Assembly: GCF_004802635.2 (NCBI RefSeq)
Contig: NZ_CP046052.1
Coordinates: 2,418,001-2,482,000 of the forward strand
DNA length: 64,000 nt
DNA from: Methylocystis heyeri
GTDB taxonomy: Bacteria > Pseudomonadota > Alphaproteobacteria > Rhizobiales > Beijerinckiaceae
Reading direction: 5' to 3'
Shown here: piece after piece, positions 45,425 through 54,972 of the stretch
Position numbering within the stretch: the stretch's first letter is position 1
Layout: each line of letters opens with the position of its first letter
The notes under the pieces: model-generated
Seen by the model: only the letters and a program-made list of their open reading frames with translations
Told to the model about the DNA's origin: nothing
Database searches by the model: none
Position numbers and translations under genes: made by a program

Positions 45425-46057
45425 ATGGGTCTGTTTCTCGCCGCCAGCGCATTCAGGCGCGCCGATCCCCAGGAAATCGCGCAAGCCTGCCGCGATTATT
45501 TCCTATCGCATGGCGTCGATATCGAGACCGTTCCTCCGGGAGCGCCGATCGACTATGCGTCCGACGTGGTCGTCTATGAGCCGCAGGGCGACTGGGCGGT
45601 CGTGCTGTGGCCGCAATATTTCGGGGTGAACGTCGGCGCCGCGGCTTGCGCGATCGCGGGTGAGAAAGACTGGCTGATCTCCACGGTCAAGATCTATGAC
45701 GGCGCCTATTGGGAGCATCTCGCCCATCTTCACGGCGCGGAAATCCACAGCCATTGCTCGCGCCCCGGCTACTGGGACGAAGAGGGCGCCGTTTCGGACT
45801 GGGACAGCGACCCCGAGGAGCTCGCCGAGGCGTCCGGCGTCTCCGCCGATGCCCTGCGGCCCTATCTGGTCGATGCGGCCAAGCTCGAATCCGCCGAGGC
45901 GAAGGCCTTTCCCGAAGACCGGCACGAGCTTGCCGATGTCTGGGTTTTTTCCGATTTCTGGAGAAGGCTCGGCGTTTCCTTCCCCGAACCGGACGACAAG
46001 CCCGCAAAGGTCCTGCGGATCATGACGGCGGATTTTCTCGACAAGCTGCCGGTGTAG
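45425..46057 (+). CDS. Hypothetical protein (210 aa)
   Basis: Not recognised. Acidic soluble protein with many Trp and Asp residues (WAVVLWPQYFGVN, DWDSDPEELAEASGVSADAL, DVWVFSDFWRRLG). No signal peptide or membrane helix. AGAGG precedes ATG 45425. The IS element ends 25 bases upstream, so its native promoter has been displaced and transcription may now come from the element or be lost. Confidence 0.75.
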   Translation: MGLFLAASAFRRADPQEIAQACRDYFLSHGVDIETVPPGAPIDYASDVVVYEPQGDWAVVLWPQYFGVNVGAAACAIAGEKDWLISTVKIYDGAYWEHLAHLHGAEIHSHCSRPGYWDEEGAVSDWDSDPEELAEASGVSADALRPYLVDAAKLESAEAKAFPEDRHELADVWVFSDFWRRLGVSFPEPDDKPAKVLRIMTADFLDKLPV

Positions 46058-46066
46058 CCCGCGACC

Positions 46067-46993
46067 TCAGAACTCGTATTCCATCCTCAGCCGGGCGCGG
46101 TAGCGCGAGAAATCGACCAGATTCAGCGGCCGGTCGTCGCCGGCCGAATGGCCCGCGACCTCGGCGGAGAAGGCGCCCGCCAGAATCACCTTTTTCGTCA
46201 CCTGCACATGGAAGGTCGGGCCGATATAAAGGGCGTCGCCCTGGTACGACTTGAAACCCAGGCTGTCATAGGCGCGGTAATATTCGATCTCCCCGCCCAT
46301 CGCGATCTTGGGCGTTACGCGCCATGTCATTGCGGCGGTGACGCCCATCGAGGCCGCTTTCGCCCAGGCCGTATCGCCCACCGCCTTGGCGATGCCGGGT
46401 TCGTAGATCAGGTTCGCAGCGGCATAAAGCCTGTTCTCGATGAACTCGGTGTCGGCGAGGATCGCGAAGGTCGCGCCCATGGAGCGGGTGTGCTGGCCGC
46501 TGTCTCCGTCGACCCGGCCCCATTCCGGTTCGGCCATTATGGTCAAGCCGATGGGCGACTCCGGGCCGCGGCCGAGCAGCAGGTAACGCAGATTGGTGGA
46601 AAAGCCGCCGAAGCTGACGCGGTGGAGATCGGTGAGCTCGTCGTCGTTCTTTATCGAATGGCCGAAGCCGTGAAGGCTGAGCTCATAAGAAAAGAACTGG
46701 GTTGGGGTGCCCTCGAGCTCGACCTCCTGCTCCACCGCATTATAGACCCCGTGACGTCTGCGGAAGGCAGCGTTGGTGTCGGTCTCTACCGCGGTTTCGC
46801 CCTCCGCGCCGATGTCGGAGCCGTCGGTGAAGCCGAAAATATATTTGGTTTCGATCTCGTGGTACACGCCGTCTACGGAGAATGGAAATTGAGCATGCGC
46901 GGCGTCCTGGGCCTGGATCGGGGCCGTCCAAAGCAGCGCGCCCACAGGCAGCGTGAGACGTGCAACAGTTCGGCCGGCAGACGCGAACGACAT
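46067..46993 (-). CDS. Putative outer-membrane beta-barrel protein
   Basis: A 308-residue protein with a signal peptide (residues 1-28, ending APIQAQ). Alternating aromatic/polar strands follow, and the terminal Phe (RARLRMEYEF) is typical of BAM substrates. EIETKYIFGFTDGSDIGAEG and GLTIMAEPEWGRVDG are found in a family of proteins of unknown function in methylotrophs and other Proteobacteria. AGAAGGA lies before ATG 46993. It converges on the hypothetical gene. Confidence 0.75.
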   Translation of the reverse strand: MSFASAGRTVARLTLPVGALLWTAPIQAQDAAHAQFPFSVDGVYHEIETKYIFGFTDGSDIGAEGETAVETDTNAAFRRRHGVYNAVEQEVELEGTPTQFFSYELSLHGFGHSIKNDDELTDLHRVSFGGFSTNLRYLLLGRGPESPIGLTIMAEPEWGRVDGDSGQHTRSMGATFAILADTEFIENRLYAAANLIYEPGIAKAVGDTAWAKAASMGVTAAMTWRVTPKIAMGGEIEYYRAYDSLGFKSYQGDALYIGPTFHVQVTKKVILAGAFSAEVAGHSAGDDRPLNLVDFSRYRARLRMEYEF

Positions 46994-47235
46994 ATTCCTT
47001 CTCCCCTTCGATCATCCTCGCAGCCAGTAAATCTCTGTCGCTAAAGGCGCGCAAGGACTTGGGCGTCAGCTTGGACATCTTCCAATCTATAGTTTGGAAG
47101 CCCTCCAAAGAGCGCAGGATATTGTTTATTTTGTTTGAAAGCGCCGTCGCTTTTGTTGTTTAGCGGACAGCGATCAGAGCGTGTTCCCAAATTATGCGAC
47201 GCGGTTTCAGGATGGGAACAGCTCCCTCAAAGCCG

Positions 47236-48288
47236 TTAGCCTTCGCTGGCGAGAGCAAGTTCACGCCGTTCCATGGCGCAGCGCACTTCTCCAACCGCCT
47301 GCAACAGCGTTTCGACGCCGGCGTCGGAGCGCACGGCCTCGAGCGCGAGGCGCCGGCGGTAGTGCCTCGCCCCCGGCATTCCCGCGAAGAAGCCGAGCAT
47401 ATGGCGCGTCACCGAAGACAGTCTCTCCCCGGCCGCGAGCTGGCGCTCGATATAGGGGATGTAGGCGTCGATCACATCGAAACAGTTCTCGAACGTAGCG
47501 GGCTCCCCGAAAAGCTCGGGATCGACCCGCAGCAGCAGCGCCGGATCGTGATAGGCCGCCCGGCCAACCATGACGCCATCGACGAAATCGAGCTGCTCGC
47601 GCATCGCCTCGATGGTCGCGAGGCCGCCATTGATCGCGATGGGGATTTCCGGATAGGCGCGCTTGAGCCGATGCACGAGTTCGTAATCCAGCGGCGGAAC
47701 ATCGCGGTTTTCTTTTGGAGAGAGGCCCTTGAGCCAAGCCTTGCGGGCGTGCACGACAAGCGCGTCGACGCCCGCGCCGATGCAGCTTTGCGCGAGTTCG
47801 AACAGCGCGGCCTCCGGCTCCTGATCGTCGACGCCGATCCGGCATTTGACCGTGACCGGAACATCCACGCGGTCCTTCATCGCGCGGACGCAATCGGCGA
47901 CCAGCGCCGGGTTCAGCATCAGGCAGGCCCCGAAAGCGCCGTTCTGGACCCGGTCGGAAGGGCAGCCGACATTGAGATTGATTTCGTCATAGCCGAAGCT
48001 CTCGGCGATCTTTGCGGCCTTGGCGAGATCGGCCGGGTCCGAGCCGCCGAGCTGAAAGGCGACCGGGTGCTCGAAAGCGTCGTAGCCCAGCAGCCGCTCG
48101 CGATCGCCATGAATGACGGCGCCTGTGGTCAGCATCTCGGTATAGAGCCGCGCCCGCCGCGACATCAGCCGGTGCAAATACCGGCAATGGCGATCGGTCC
48201 AGTCCATCATCGGCGCGACGGAAAAGCGGATGTCCCGCCCCGTGACTTTCTTCACCCCGGTTTCACCACTCGCTCGCCCATGCTTCAT
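47236..48288 (-). CDS. dusA: tRNA-dihydrouridine(20/20a) synthase
   Basis: FMN-dependent reduction of U20/U20a in the tRNA D-loop, 350 residues. FSVAPMMDWTDRHCRYLHRL is the DusA opening. Catalytic C109 is in NVGCPSDRVQNGAFGA. VVHARKAWLKGLSPKENRD is the DusA-specific segment that distinguishes it from DusB and DusC. The start ATG 48288 gives MKHGRAS; an internal start near residue 16 is possible. Confidence 0.95.
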   Translation of the reverse strand: MKHGRASGETGVKKVTGRDIRFSVAPMMDWTDRHCRYLHRLMSRRARLYTEMLTTGAVIHGDRERLLGYDAFEHPVAFQLGGSDPADLAKAAKIAESFGYDEINLNVGCPSDRVQNGAFGACLMLNPALVADCVRAMKDRVDVPVTVKCRIGVDDQEPEAALFELAQSCIGAGVDALVVHARKAWLKGLSPKENRDVPPLDYELVHRLKRAYPEIPIAINGGLATIEAMREQLDFVDGVMVGRAAYHDPALLLRVDPELFGEPATFENCFDVIDAYIPYIERQLAAGERLSSVTRHMLGFFAGMPGARHYRRRLALEAVRSDAGVETLLQAVGEVRCAMERRELALASEG

Positions 48289-48350
48289 GGACGCCTCACT
48301 ACGACATTTTTTGCGGGTTTACACCCTGGGGCGAAGAGGAACGCCCTCCC

Positions 48351-49142
48351 CTATTTCCGCTCCGCCCTGAACTGCACCGGCACCTCGAAGGACAGGCTCT
48401 GGTCGGCGACGACGGGCGGAGGCGATGGCACGGGATCGGCCCGCTTCATCATCGCCAGCGCCGCCTCGTCGAAGACCGGCATGCCCGAGGAGCGCTTGAT
48501 GCTGTAGGCGAGGACATGGCCGCGCCGATCGAGAGTAAAATGCACGCTGGCCTCGGCTGCGCGCCGGCCGCCGCCGACCGGGTAACGCTTGGCGCGGTTG
48601 AGATGCGCCATCAGCGCTTTCTGCCAGGTCAGCTTGACGGCATTGGCTGCGGCGTCCGCTCCCTGGACCGGCGCAGCGGGGCGATCGGCGACCCTGGCCG
48701 CCTCCGACTTTGGCGGCGCGGTCGCTTCCGAGGCGGCGGACTGATTTGCGACGAGCTGCTCAGCCTGTCGCGACTTCTGGTCCTCGACAGGTTTTTCCGG
48801 TTTGGCGTCGCGCGAGAGCTCAGCGTCATCGGCCTCGGCCCGGGCGATTTTTTCCTGGTTGTTCTCTTTCGTTTCGGAGGAAGCGGCGGAGGCCGCGGCC
48901 TCCGCGGATTCGTCGGCGAGAGGCCCGGGCGGTAGGTCGGTCGGCTCGCTCTCGCGCGCCGCGACCGGCTCCAGCGAAAGCTCGATCGCCGGCGCGCCGC
49001 TGGCGTCGTCCTCGGTTTCGCCGCGCAAAGCGACGAGCGCCGTCGCCGCGCCGGCGACATGCAGCAGGATGGCGCATAGCGCCGCGACGCTCCAGAGCTT
49101 GCTGTTCGGCGTCCGATCCCGGAGAGAAAGCGCGCCGCTCAT
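48351..49142 (-). CDS. tonB: TonB family energy transducer
   Basis: A 263-residue periplasm-spanning protein. One N-terminal membrane helix (about residues 17-39) is followed by an Ala/Glu/Lys-rich linker and the C-terminal TonB domain RAAEASVHFTLDRRGHVLAY and SSGMPVFDEAALAMMKRADP. It transmits proton-motive force from ExbBD to TonB receptors. It overlaps exbD by four bases and closes the iron operon. Confidence 0.92.
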   Translation of the reverse strand: MSGALSLRDRTPNSKLWSVAALCAILLHVAGAATALVALRGETEDDASGAPAIELSLEPVAARESEPTDLPPGPLADESAEAAASAASSETKENNQEKIARAEADDAELSRDAKPEKPVEDQKSRQAEQLVANQSAASEATAPPKSEAARVADRPAAPVQGADAAANAVKLTWQKALMAHLNRAKRYPVGGGRRAAEASVHFTLDRRGHVLAYSIKRSSGMPVFDEAALAMMKRADPVPSPPPVVADQSLSFEVPVQFRAERK

Positions 49143-49570
49143 TTCGCGTCGCCCGGCTGTTTGCCGCCGGCGTCGAGCGCGACCAGCGCAACCTTCAGAA
49201 AGCCGCCCGCGCGCAGCCGCTCCAGCACCGCCATCATCTCGCCATAGGGCACGGCGCTGTCGGCGCGCAGATAGATGCGCCTCCCTTTGTCGCCGAGCTG
49301 TCTTTCCAGCGTCGCGACGAGATCGTTGCGCTTGACCGGCATATCCCCGATCGCGAGCGCGAGATCGGATTGGATCGTCACATAGACCGGCTTTTCCGGC
49401 TTCTCATGCGGCGCCGCGTTGGAGGCCGGAAGATCGACCGGCAGATCCACCGTCGCGAGCGGCGCAGCCACCATGAAGATGATGAGCAGGACCAGCATCA
49501 CGTCGATGAACGGCGTGACATTGATCTCATGGGTTTCCTGAAGGTCGCCTTTGCCGAGATGCGCAGCCAT
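49139..49570 (-). CDS. exbD: Biopolymer transport protein ExbD
   Basis: A 143-residue protein with one membrane helix carrying the functional Asp in NVTPFIDVMLVLLIIFMVAA. The periplasmic domain has VYVTIQSDLALAIGD and RIYLRADSAVPYGEMM. Start ATG 49570 gives MAAHLGKGDLQETHEIN; a longer frame overlaps exbB and is discarded. It lies five bases after exbB. Confidence 0.94.
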   Translation of the reverse strand: MAAHLGKGDLQETHEINVTPFIDVMLVLLIIFMVAAPLATVDLPVDLPASNAAPHEKPEKPVYVTIQSDLALAIGDMPVKRNDLVATLERQLGDKGRRIYLRADSAVPYGEMMAVLERLRAGGFLKVALVALDAGGKQPGDAK

Positions 49571-49575
49571 GATCG

Positions 49576-50388
49576 TCACTCCGCCGCCCGGATCTTGATT
49601 GTGCGATGGCCGCGATCGAGATCGCGCGAGACGATGCGCAGCAGCTCTCCAGAGAGATTGGAGACGCATTCGAGATAGGCGCCGGTCTGGCGCGCGAGAT
49701 GATTATAGATCAACACGGCAGGAATGGCGGCGAAGAGGCCGATCGCAGTCGCGAGCAGCGCCTCGGCGATGCCGGGGGCGACCACAGCAAGATTGGTCGT
49801 CTGCGCCTTGGAGATGCCGATGAAGCTGTTCATGATGCCCCAGACCGTGCCGAAGAGGCCGATGAAAGGACCGGTGGAGCCGACGGACGCCAGAAACCCG
49901 GTTCCCCGCTTGATCGACAACGCCTCGGCGCGTTCGACTTCCGCAAAAGCGGAGGCGACGCGCTCCTTGACGCCGGGACCGGAGGGAATGTCGGAGGAGA
50001 GCTTCAATTCGCGCATCGCCTCCGAAAGCAGCGCGGCGCTCAGGCGGTCGCCGACGCCCAGCGCAAGGCGCGCTTCCGAAAGCCCCCGCGCCTCGGAGAG
50101 CCCGGCTGCGGCCTCGACGGCGCGACTTCGCGCGCGCTTGAGTTCGATGGTCTTGGCGATCAGAACCGTCCATGTTCCGATCGAGGCCATGAGCAGGCCG
50201 AGGATCACGAGTTTGACGACGATGTCGGCGTTTGAGAACATCGTCCAGACCGAAAGATCATGGGGCCTCCCCGCCGCGAGCGCCCCATCGACTGCGCGCG
50301 CAGTCGTGGGACTCTGCGCCCGAGCCGCCGAGACGAAGGCTTCGAGGCAAAGCATCGCCGGAAAGATAGATCGTATCGCGCTTTTCAT
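49576..50388 (-). CDS. exbB: Biopolymer transport protein ExbB
   Basis: A 270-residue inner-membrane protein. An N-terminal signal-like segment (residues 1-25, ending SAARAQ) precedes three membrane helices. [27 protein letters not shown] and [23 protein letters not shown] are the conserved ExbB/TolQ helices, here named by [15 protein letters not shown] and [16 protein letters not shown]. The long N-terminus is typical of the TonB-linked alphaproteobacterial type. Start ATG 50388 overlaps the PiuC stop in ATGA. Confidence 0.94.
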   Translation of the reverse strand: MKSAIRSIFPAMLCLEAFVSAARAQSPTTARAVDGALAAGRPHDLSVWTMFSNADIVVKLVILGLLMASIGTWTVLIAKTIELKRARSRAVEAAAGLSEARGLSEARLALGVGDRLSAALLSEAMRELKLSSDIPSGPGVKERVASAFAEVERAEALSIKRGTGFLASVGSTGPFIGLFGTVWGIMNSFIGISKAQTTNLAVVAPGIAEALLATAIGLFAAIPAVLIYNHLARQTGAYLECVSNLSGELLRIVSRDLDRGHRTIKIRAAE

Positions 50389-51068
50389 GCTTCCGCCCAT
50401 TTCCGAATGAGGTTGTGGTAGATTCCCGTCAGTCGCACGCAGGCCGGATCGCCTGCGCCGAGCCGGTTGCTCAAGGACTGAATCGCCTGGTCGAGATCGA
50501 ACAGCAGAGCGCGGGCCACATTGTCCCGGATCATGCTCTGCAGCCAGAAGAAGGAAGCGACCCGCTCGCCACGCGTCACCTTGCGGACCAGATGAAGGCT
50601 CGTCGACGGATAGAGGACGAGATCGCCCGCCGCCAGCTTGACCTCCTGCCGCCCGACGCGGTCTTCGATCACGAGTTCGCCGCCGTCGTAGTCATCGGGT
50701 TCCGAGAGAAACAGGGTGCAGGAGAGATCGGTGCGGATCCGCATCGCAGAGCCGGGCACGCCGCGAATGGCGTTGTCGACATGCAGGCCGAAATCATGTC
50801 CGGCGCCGTAGCTGTTGAAGAGCGGCGGAAAAATCCGGAGCGGAAGAGCCGCAGAAACGAAGGTCGGGCAATCGGCGAGCGCCTGCAGCACATGCTCGCC
50901 CAATTCGCGCGCGGCGGCGCCGTCTTGCGGCAGTTGAAGATTGTTCTTCACCAGCGACGATTGCGATCCGGCGGTCACGCGGCCGTCCTCCCATGCAGCC
51001 GCCGCCATGGTTTTACGAAAGTAAGCGACCTCATGCTTGTTCAGGACTTCCGGGATGCAGATGAGCAT
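50385..51068 (-). CDS. piuC: PKHD-type Fe(II)/2OG hydroxylase, PiuC/YbiX family (canonical copy)
   Basis: A 227-residue Fe(II)-dependent dioxygenase often encoded beside catecholate siderophore receptors. The iron triad is complete: H96 and D98 in [10 protein letters not shown], and H159 in [15 protein letters not shown], with R169 for 2-oxoglutarate. [11 protein letters not shown] is a further family mark. Start ATG 51068. It lies 3 bases after its paralogue and overlaps exbB. The physiological substrate of this family is not established. Confidence 0.92.
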   Translation of the reverse strand: MLICIPEVLNKHEVAYFRKTMAAAAWEDGRVTAGSQSSLVKNNLQLPQDGAAARELGEHVLQALADCPTFVSAALPLRIFPPLFNSYGAGHDFGLHVDNAIRGVPGSAMRIRTDLSCTLFLSEPDDYDGGELVIEDRVGRQEVKLAAGDLVLYPSTSLHLVRKVTRGERVASFFWLQSMIRDNVARALLFDLDQAIQSLSNRLGAGDPACVRLTGIYHNLIRKWAEA

Positions 51069-51071
51069 GGC

Positions 51072-51752
51072 CTAGGCTTCTCCCCAGATGCGGATGAGAT
51101 TGTGATAGACCGCCGAGAGCCTGCGCATGTCGCCGTCATCGCCGCCGATGCGCGGCGAAAGCTCCTGTATGGCGGCGTCGAGGTCGCAAATAATGTCGCG
51201 CTCTTCGTCCGACCTGATCATGCTTTGCAGCCAGACCAAGGACGCAAGACGCGAGCCGCGCGTGATCGGCGTCACCATGTTCGGACTGCCGGCGGAAAAC
51301 AGGACGACGTCTCCGGCCCGCGGCTTGAACGTCCTGGACCCGAATATGTCTTCGACGATCAGCTCGCCGCCGTCATAGTCCTCGGGCTCCGACAACAGCA
51401 GCGTCGCTGCGAGATCGACGCGGATGCGCGCGCCGGTCGTCGCGTCTCCGCGCACGGCGTTGTCGACATGCGGATCGTAGCGATCCCCCGCCTCATATCT
51501 TTCGAACAAAGGCGGCAGGATTCGCAGCGGAATCGCCGCCGCCAAAAAGGATGGACTGGCGAGCATGGCCTTCGCCACCGTCGACCCGAGCTTGCGCGAC
51601 AATTCCGACTCCGGCGAAAGCTGTGTGTTGCGCTTGGCGTTCTTGCTCGCTCCACCCGACGCGGCGCCGTCCTCCCACGACGCGCCGACGAGCGCTTCGC
51701 GCAAGCGCGATACTTCCTCCTTTGCGAGCACGGCAGGAATATGGGCCAACAT
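51072..51752 (-). CDS. PiuC/YbiX family paralogue with altered iron site
   Basis: A 226-residue tandem paralogue of the next gene, aligned almost without gaps. H95 and D97 (PHVDNAVRG) are kept, but the position of the distal iron ligand His is N158 in FSAGSPNMVTPITRG. R168 is kept. Loss of the distal His predicts altered or lost hydroxylase activity, or a facial dyad like that of Fe(II) halogenases (which however change the Asp). It lies 10 bases after the receptor gene in the same operon. Confidence 0.88.
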   Translation of the reverse strand: MLAHIPAVLAKEEVSRLREALVGASWEDGAASGGASKNAKRNTQLSPESELSRKLGSTVAKAMLASPSFLAAAIPLRILPPLFERYEAGDRYDPHVDNAVRGDATTGARIRVDLAATLLLSEPEDYDGGELIVEDIFGSRTFKPRAGDVVLFSAGSPNMVTPITRGSRLASLVWLQSMIRSDEERDIICDLDAAIQELSPRIGGDDGDMRRLSAVYHNLIRIWGEA

Positions 51753-51762
51753 GGCGAGCCTC

Positions 51763-54288
51763 CTAGAATTTCACGCGGGCTTCGAGATAGACGGCGCGCC
51801 CCGGCGCCATCTGCGCGAAAGGCGCCGCGCTCTGGTAAAACGCGTCGTAATAGGTGCGATTGAACAGGTTCTGCACAGAAAGCTTCAACGTCGTGTAGGG
51901 GCCGATCTTCGCCTCGGTGAAGACGTCGAAGCGCCAATAGGACGGCAACTCGGTCGGAACGTTGACGAAGGGATTGGCGGCGGTCGGCGCCGGCAATCCC
52001 CAAGCGTTGAAGCTGGTTCCGCCATTGGCGACGAGATTGTTGCCGCCATAGACCTTGGAGCGGTAGATCGCCTGACCGCCGAATTCCAGCACATCAGGGG
52101 CGAGGCCGAACAGGTCTCCGAATTTATATTTGGAGAGCAGGCTGAAGGATTGATGGGCGACATTCGCGAGCTGCAGGCCGACATTGGTCGGCGCATAGGA
52201 CTGCGTGACCTTGGACTGCATCAGCACCAGACCGCCGGTCGCGCTCCATTTGTCGGTGATATTGCCTGCGAGCTCGACATCGAGGCCCTGGACATAATAG
52301 GCCGCATTGCCGGTGGTCACCCCGGCATTGACCTCGCGCGCATTGCTGACATCGGTCCGGAACAAGGCCGCGGTGGCGAGCAGATGATCGAACAGCAGCC
52401 ACTTAACGCCGATCTCCTTGGCGCGATTGTATTGCGGCGCGAAAATCTGCGCGGCCGCAGACAAGCCTCCGTAATTCGCCGCGCTGCCGTCGAGCTCGGC
52501 GCCGACCGGATTGCTCGATGTGGCGTAAGCCGCATAGAGGCTGACATTGGGCAAGGGTTTCAGGGTCAGACCGGCGTTGTAATTGACCATGCCGGAGTGA
52601 TTGGCCGCGAAGGTCGAATAGGTCTCGTTGCGGCTGGTGATGGTGTAATCGTCGTAACGCACCCCGCCATTGGCGATGACCGTGTTCTGATAATCCGCCG
52701 TCTCGATGACATAGCCGGAGGCGGTGTCGACGGCGATGCGGGTCGGATTGCCGGTGAGGTAAGCCTGGCCGAAGGGCATATAGGTGGGCGGCAGGTAGAG
52801 ATTGCCGACGATGCTCGGGTTCGACCCGGCCGAGTTGAGCTCGGATTGCAGCCCGGCGTAAGTGTCGCGCGTGAGCTGCTCCCGCGAGAATTCGACGCCG
52901 GTCACGACCGCATTGTCGACAGGACCGGTCTTGAACTTCACCACCGCTTCGGTCTGGTTATCCAGCACCGAGGTGGTCTGATTGCGGCTTTGCGGATTGA
53001 GATTGACCGTCGCGTTGAAGAGATTGGCGCCTTCGGCGAGCGTGCCGATATAATCCAGAACGGACCGGCCCTGACGGAACTTGTTGCTGAAAGTGAGGTT
53101 GTCCGAAACCTTATATTCCGCAGCAAATGTGCCGAAATCCTGTTCGGATTTCTGGTAGTCGCGATCGAGAAAGCCATACCATGTGTTGCGCGGCACGAGG
53201 TTCTCGGTGAAGGGCCGGTTCGCGATGCGATTGTAAGGGACGCCGAAGTCCGGCAACCCGTTGAGATAAACATGGTTGTATTCCGCCGTCAGCGTCAGCC
53301 CGTCTATCGGCTTGAAGACCACCGACCCCGCGACGCCGTTGCGGTCGTCGACAACATAATTGCGCCCCGCGACATCGGCGTCCTGATACATGGCGTTGAG
53401 ACGAACCGCGAGGATCGGGCTGATGACCCTGTTGGCGTCCAGCGTGACGCGCTTGGTCGCATCGGAGAAGCCGCCCATGAAGTTGAAATCGGTGAAGTCG
53501 CGATCGGTCGCCTGTTTGGTGACGATGTTGACGGCGCCGCCGGCAGTGCCGCGTCCAGCGAAAGTCGAGCCGGGACCGCGCAGGATTTCAACCTGTTCGG
53601 TGTAGAAATTCTCGCGGATGCTGACGCCCGGATCACGAATGCCGTCGACGAAAATATCGTTGCGCGCATCGAAGCCGCGGATGAAGAAACGGTCGCCGAA
53701 GGCATTGCCGCCTTCGCCGGTTCCCAGCGTCACGCCCGCCGTGCTGCGTCCGATCTCGCGCAGCGTCGTCGCGTTCTTGTCCTCCAGAACCTCTTTGGTC
53801 AGGACCGTGACGGTGCGCGGCGTATTGAGGATCGGCTGAGTGAATTTTTCGGAGGAAAGACGCACTGCGCGATAGGGCGCGGCCGGGTCGGCGTAGCGAT
53901 CGGCGTCCGCGGCGGCGGCGAAGATCGGAACGCTCGAAGCGCCGCCGCCCTGCCCGCCCGCTGAAGCCGCATTTGCGGAAGATGGCCCGGATTGGCGCTG
54001 TCCGGCCGAAGCATGAGTCTGCGCAGCATGTTGCGCCGGCCGCGTCCTGGCGATCGCCGCGGGCGCGGGCTTCGGTTTTGCGGGAGCCGCAGGCCGGGGC
54101 TTTTCGCGCGGGGCGTCTACCTTGACGGGCGGCAATGTCGTGGAGGCGTCCTGCGCGAAGGCCATTCCGACATTCGAGGCGATCAGAGCCGCAAAGCCGA
54201 GCGCTGCGGCGGCAGACCCTTCCTTCGGCGCCTGCCGAAGAGATCTCAATGAGAGTGGGGATTTGATTGAACCTGGAACATGCCCCAT
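51763..54288 (-). CDS. TonB-dependent siderophore receptor (Fiu-like)
   Basis: An 841-residue outer-membrane receptor. The signal (residues about 25-46, ending GMAFAQ) is followed by a TonB box-like LPPVKVDAP and an unusually long Pro/Ala-rich linker (about residues 55-120). The plug contains FFIRGFDARNDIFVDGIRDP and EILRGPGSTFAGRGTAGGAV. The barrel ends in Phe (VYLEARVKF). Co-location with PiuC genes and ExbBD-TonB is the pattern of the catecholate receptor Fiu/PiuA. The precise siderophore is inferred only. It heads the operon. Confidence 0.9.
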   Translation of the reverse strand: MGHVPGSIKSPLSLRSLRQAPKEGSAAAALGFAALIASNVGMAFAQDASTTLPPVKVDAPREKPRPAAPAKPKPAPAAIARTRPAQHAAQTHASAGQRQSGPSSANAASAGGQGGGASSVPIFAAAADADRYADPAAPYRAVRLSSEKFTQPILNTPRTVTVLTKEVLEDKNATTLREIGRSTAGVTLGTGEGGNAFGDRFFIRGFDARNDIFVDGIRDPGVSIRENFYTEQVEILRGPGSTFAGRGTAGGAVNIVTKQATDRDFTDFNFMGGFSDATKRVTLDANRVISPILAVRLNAMYQDADVAGRNYVVDDRNGVAGSVVFKPIDGLTLTAEYNHVYLNGLPDFGVPYNRIANRPFTENLVPRNTWYGFLDRDYQKSEQDFGTFAAEYKVSDNLTFSNKFRQGRSVLDYIGTLAEGANLFNATVNLNPQSRNQTTSVLDNQTEAVVKFKTGPVDNAVVTGVEFSREQLTRDTYAGLQSELNSAGSNPSIVGNLYLPPTYMPFGQAYLTGNPTRIAVDTASGYVIETADYQNTVIANGGVRYDDYTITSRNETYSTFAANHSGMVNYNAGLTLKPLPNVSLYAAYATSSNPVGAELDGSAANYGGLSAAAQIFAPQYNRAKEIGVKWLLFDHLLATAALFRTDVSNAREVNAGVTTGNAAYYVQGLDVELAGNITDKWSATGGLVLMQSKVTQSYAPTNVGLQLANVAHQSFSLLSKYKFGDLFGLAPDVLEFGGQAIYRSKVYGGNNLVANGGTSFNAWGLPAPTAANPFVNVPTELPSYWRFDVFTEAKIGPYTTLKLSVQNLFNRTYYDAFYQSAAPFAQMAPGRAVYLEARVKF

Positions 54289-54624
54289 GTCGTACAGCCT
54301 CCTGCCATGCAGAGATTGCAGCGGTTGCTGGCTGGCTGGGCGTTTCGCTTGGCTGGCTTGCTGGTCGCTCGGATATGATTTCGCTCATGGTGAAGCTGGC
54401 GACGCCCGGATTCAAGAAAAAACCGGAGCTCGAAAGTTAGAAGATTTCCAGATTTAATGTCTTCTGGCGCTGTTGAAGCGGCTTGCAGCGAGAGAGCTGT
54501 GAGATATTCGACAAAGATGACGCGGAAGTGGGAGAACAGGCCCCTTTCATCCAAACCTGCAACTATTCTAAGGAAGGATATTCGCTGTTGACGCAGCTAC
54601 ATCTTTGCTGAATTTTTTTATTCT
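54289..54624. other. Intergenic region between divergent siderophore receptor and hemP
   Basis: About 336 bases with no gene. It must hold the promoters of the iron operon and hemP. It contains GGCTGGCTGG-type short repeats (54328-54362) and AT-rich patches near 54430-54460 and 54600-54620. ATTCTAAGG (near 54566) and GTTAGAAGA (near 54437) each match one half of the Irr ICE box, but no complete site is present. Confidence 0.5.
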
Positions 54625-54819
54625 ATGGAGAGACGATCGAAGAAAGCGCCTCAGAGAGAGGCGATCGCAGGAGCCCGTGGCGCCGAGGACGCGCCTGCGC
54701 CGCTCGAAATGGACGCGCGCGAATTGCTTGGACCCCGACAAGAAATGACGATCATCCACGCCGGCGAGCGTTACCGACTGCGCGTCACGGCGAACAACAA
54801 GTTGATATTGACGAAATAG
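54625..54819 (+). CDS. hemP: Hemin uptake protein HemP
   Basis: A 64-residue protein. The C-terminal half, ARELLGPRQEMTIIHAGERY followed by RLRVTANNKLILTK, is the HemP domain (family form SxELLxGxREVxIxHxGxxYRLRxTRxGKLILTK). In Burkholderia the homologue (HmuP) activates haem-uptake genes with Fur or Irr. Here no haem receptor or hmu genes are adjacent; it faces the siderophore operon. A good AT-rich promoter zone precedes ATG 54625. Confidence 0.85.
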   Translation: MERRSKKAPQREAIAGARGAEDAPAPLEMDARELLGPRQEMTIIHAGERYRLRVTANNKLILTK

Positions 54820-54972
54820 GCTTATCGGCGCGCCATCCGGCGAGAAGCAAGTCGCGTTCCAATTCGCGTGGCGGGAGTCAGGGCGCGTTGCGGGCATGAT
54901 GGATCTGCATCTTCGCCGCGGATGGCCGGCGGGTGTCGACAAGAGGCTCTCCAAAAAAGGCTCTCCGCCAGC

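Noticed and set aside
51565-53964. 799-codon plus-strand open frame opposite the siderophore receptor
   Set aside because: Long antisense frames are expected opposite GC-rich genes with this codon use; its sequence looks like no known protein and the receptor is unmistakable.
54289-54624. Complete Irr ICE box or Fur box between the siderophore receptor and hemP
   Set aside because: Only isolated half-sites (TTCTAAG, TTAGAAG) are present, too weak to annotate.
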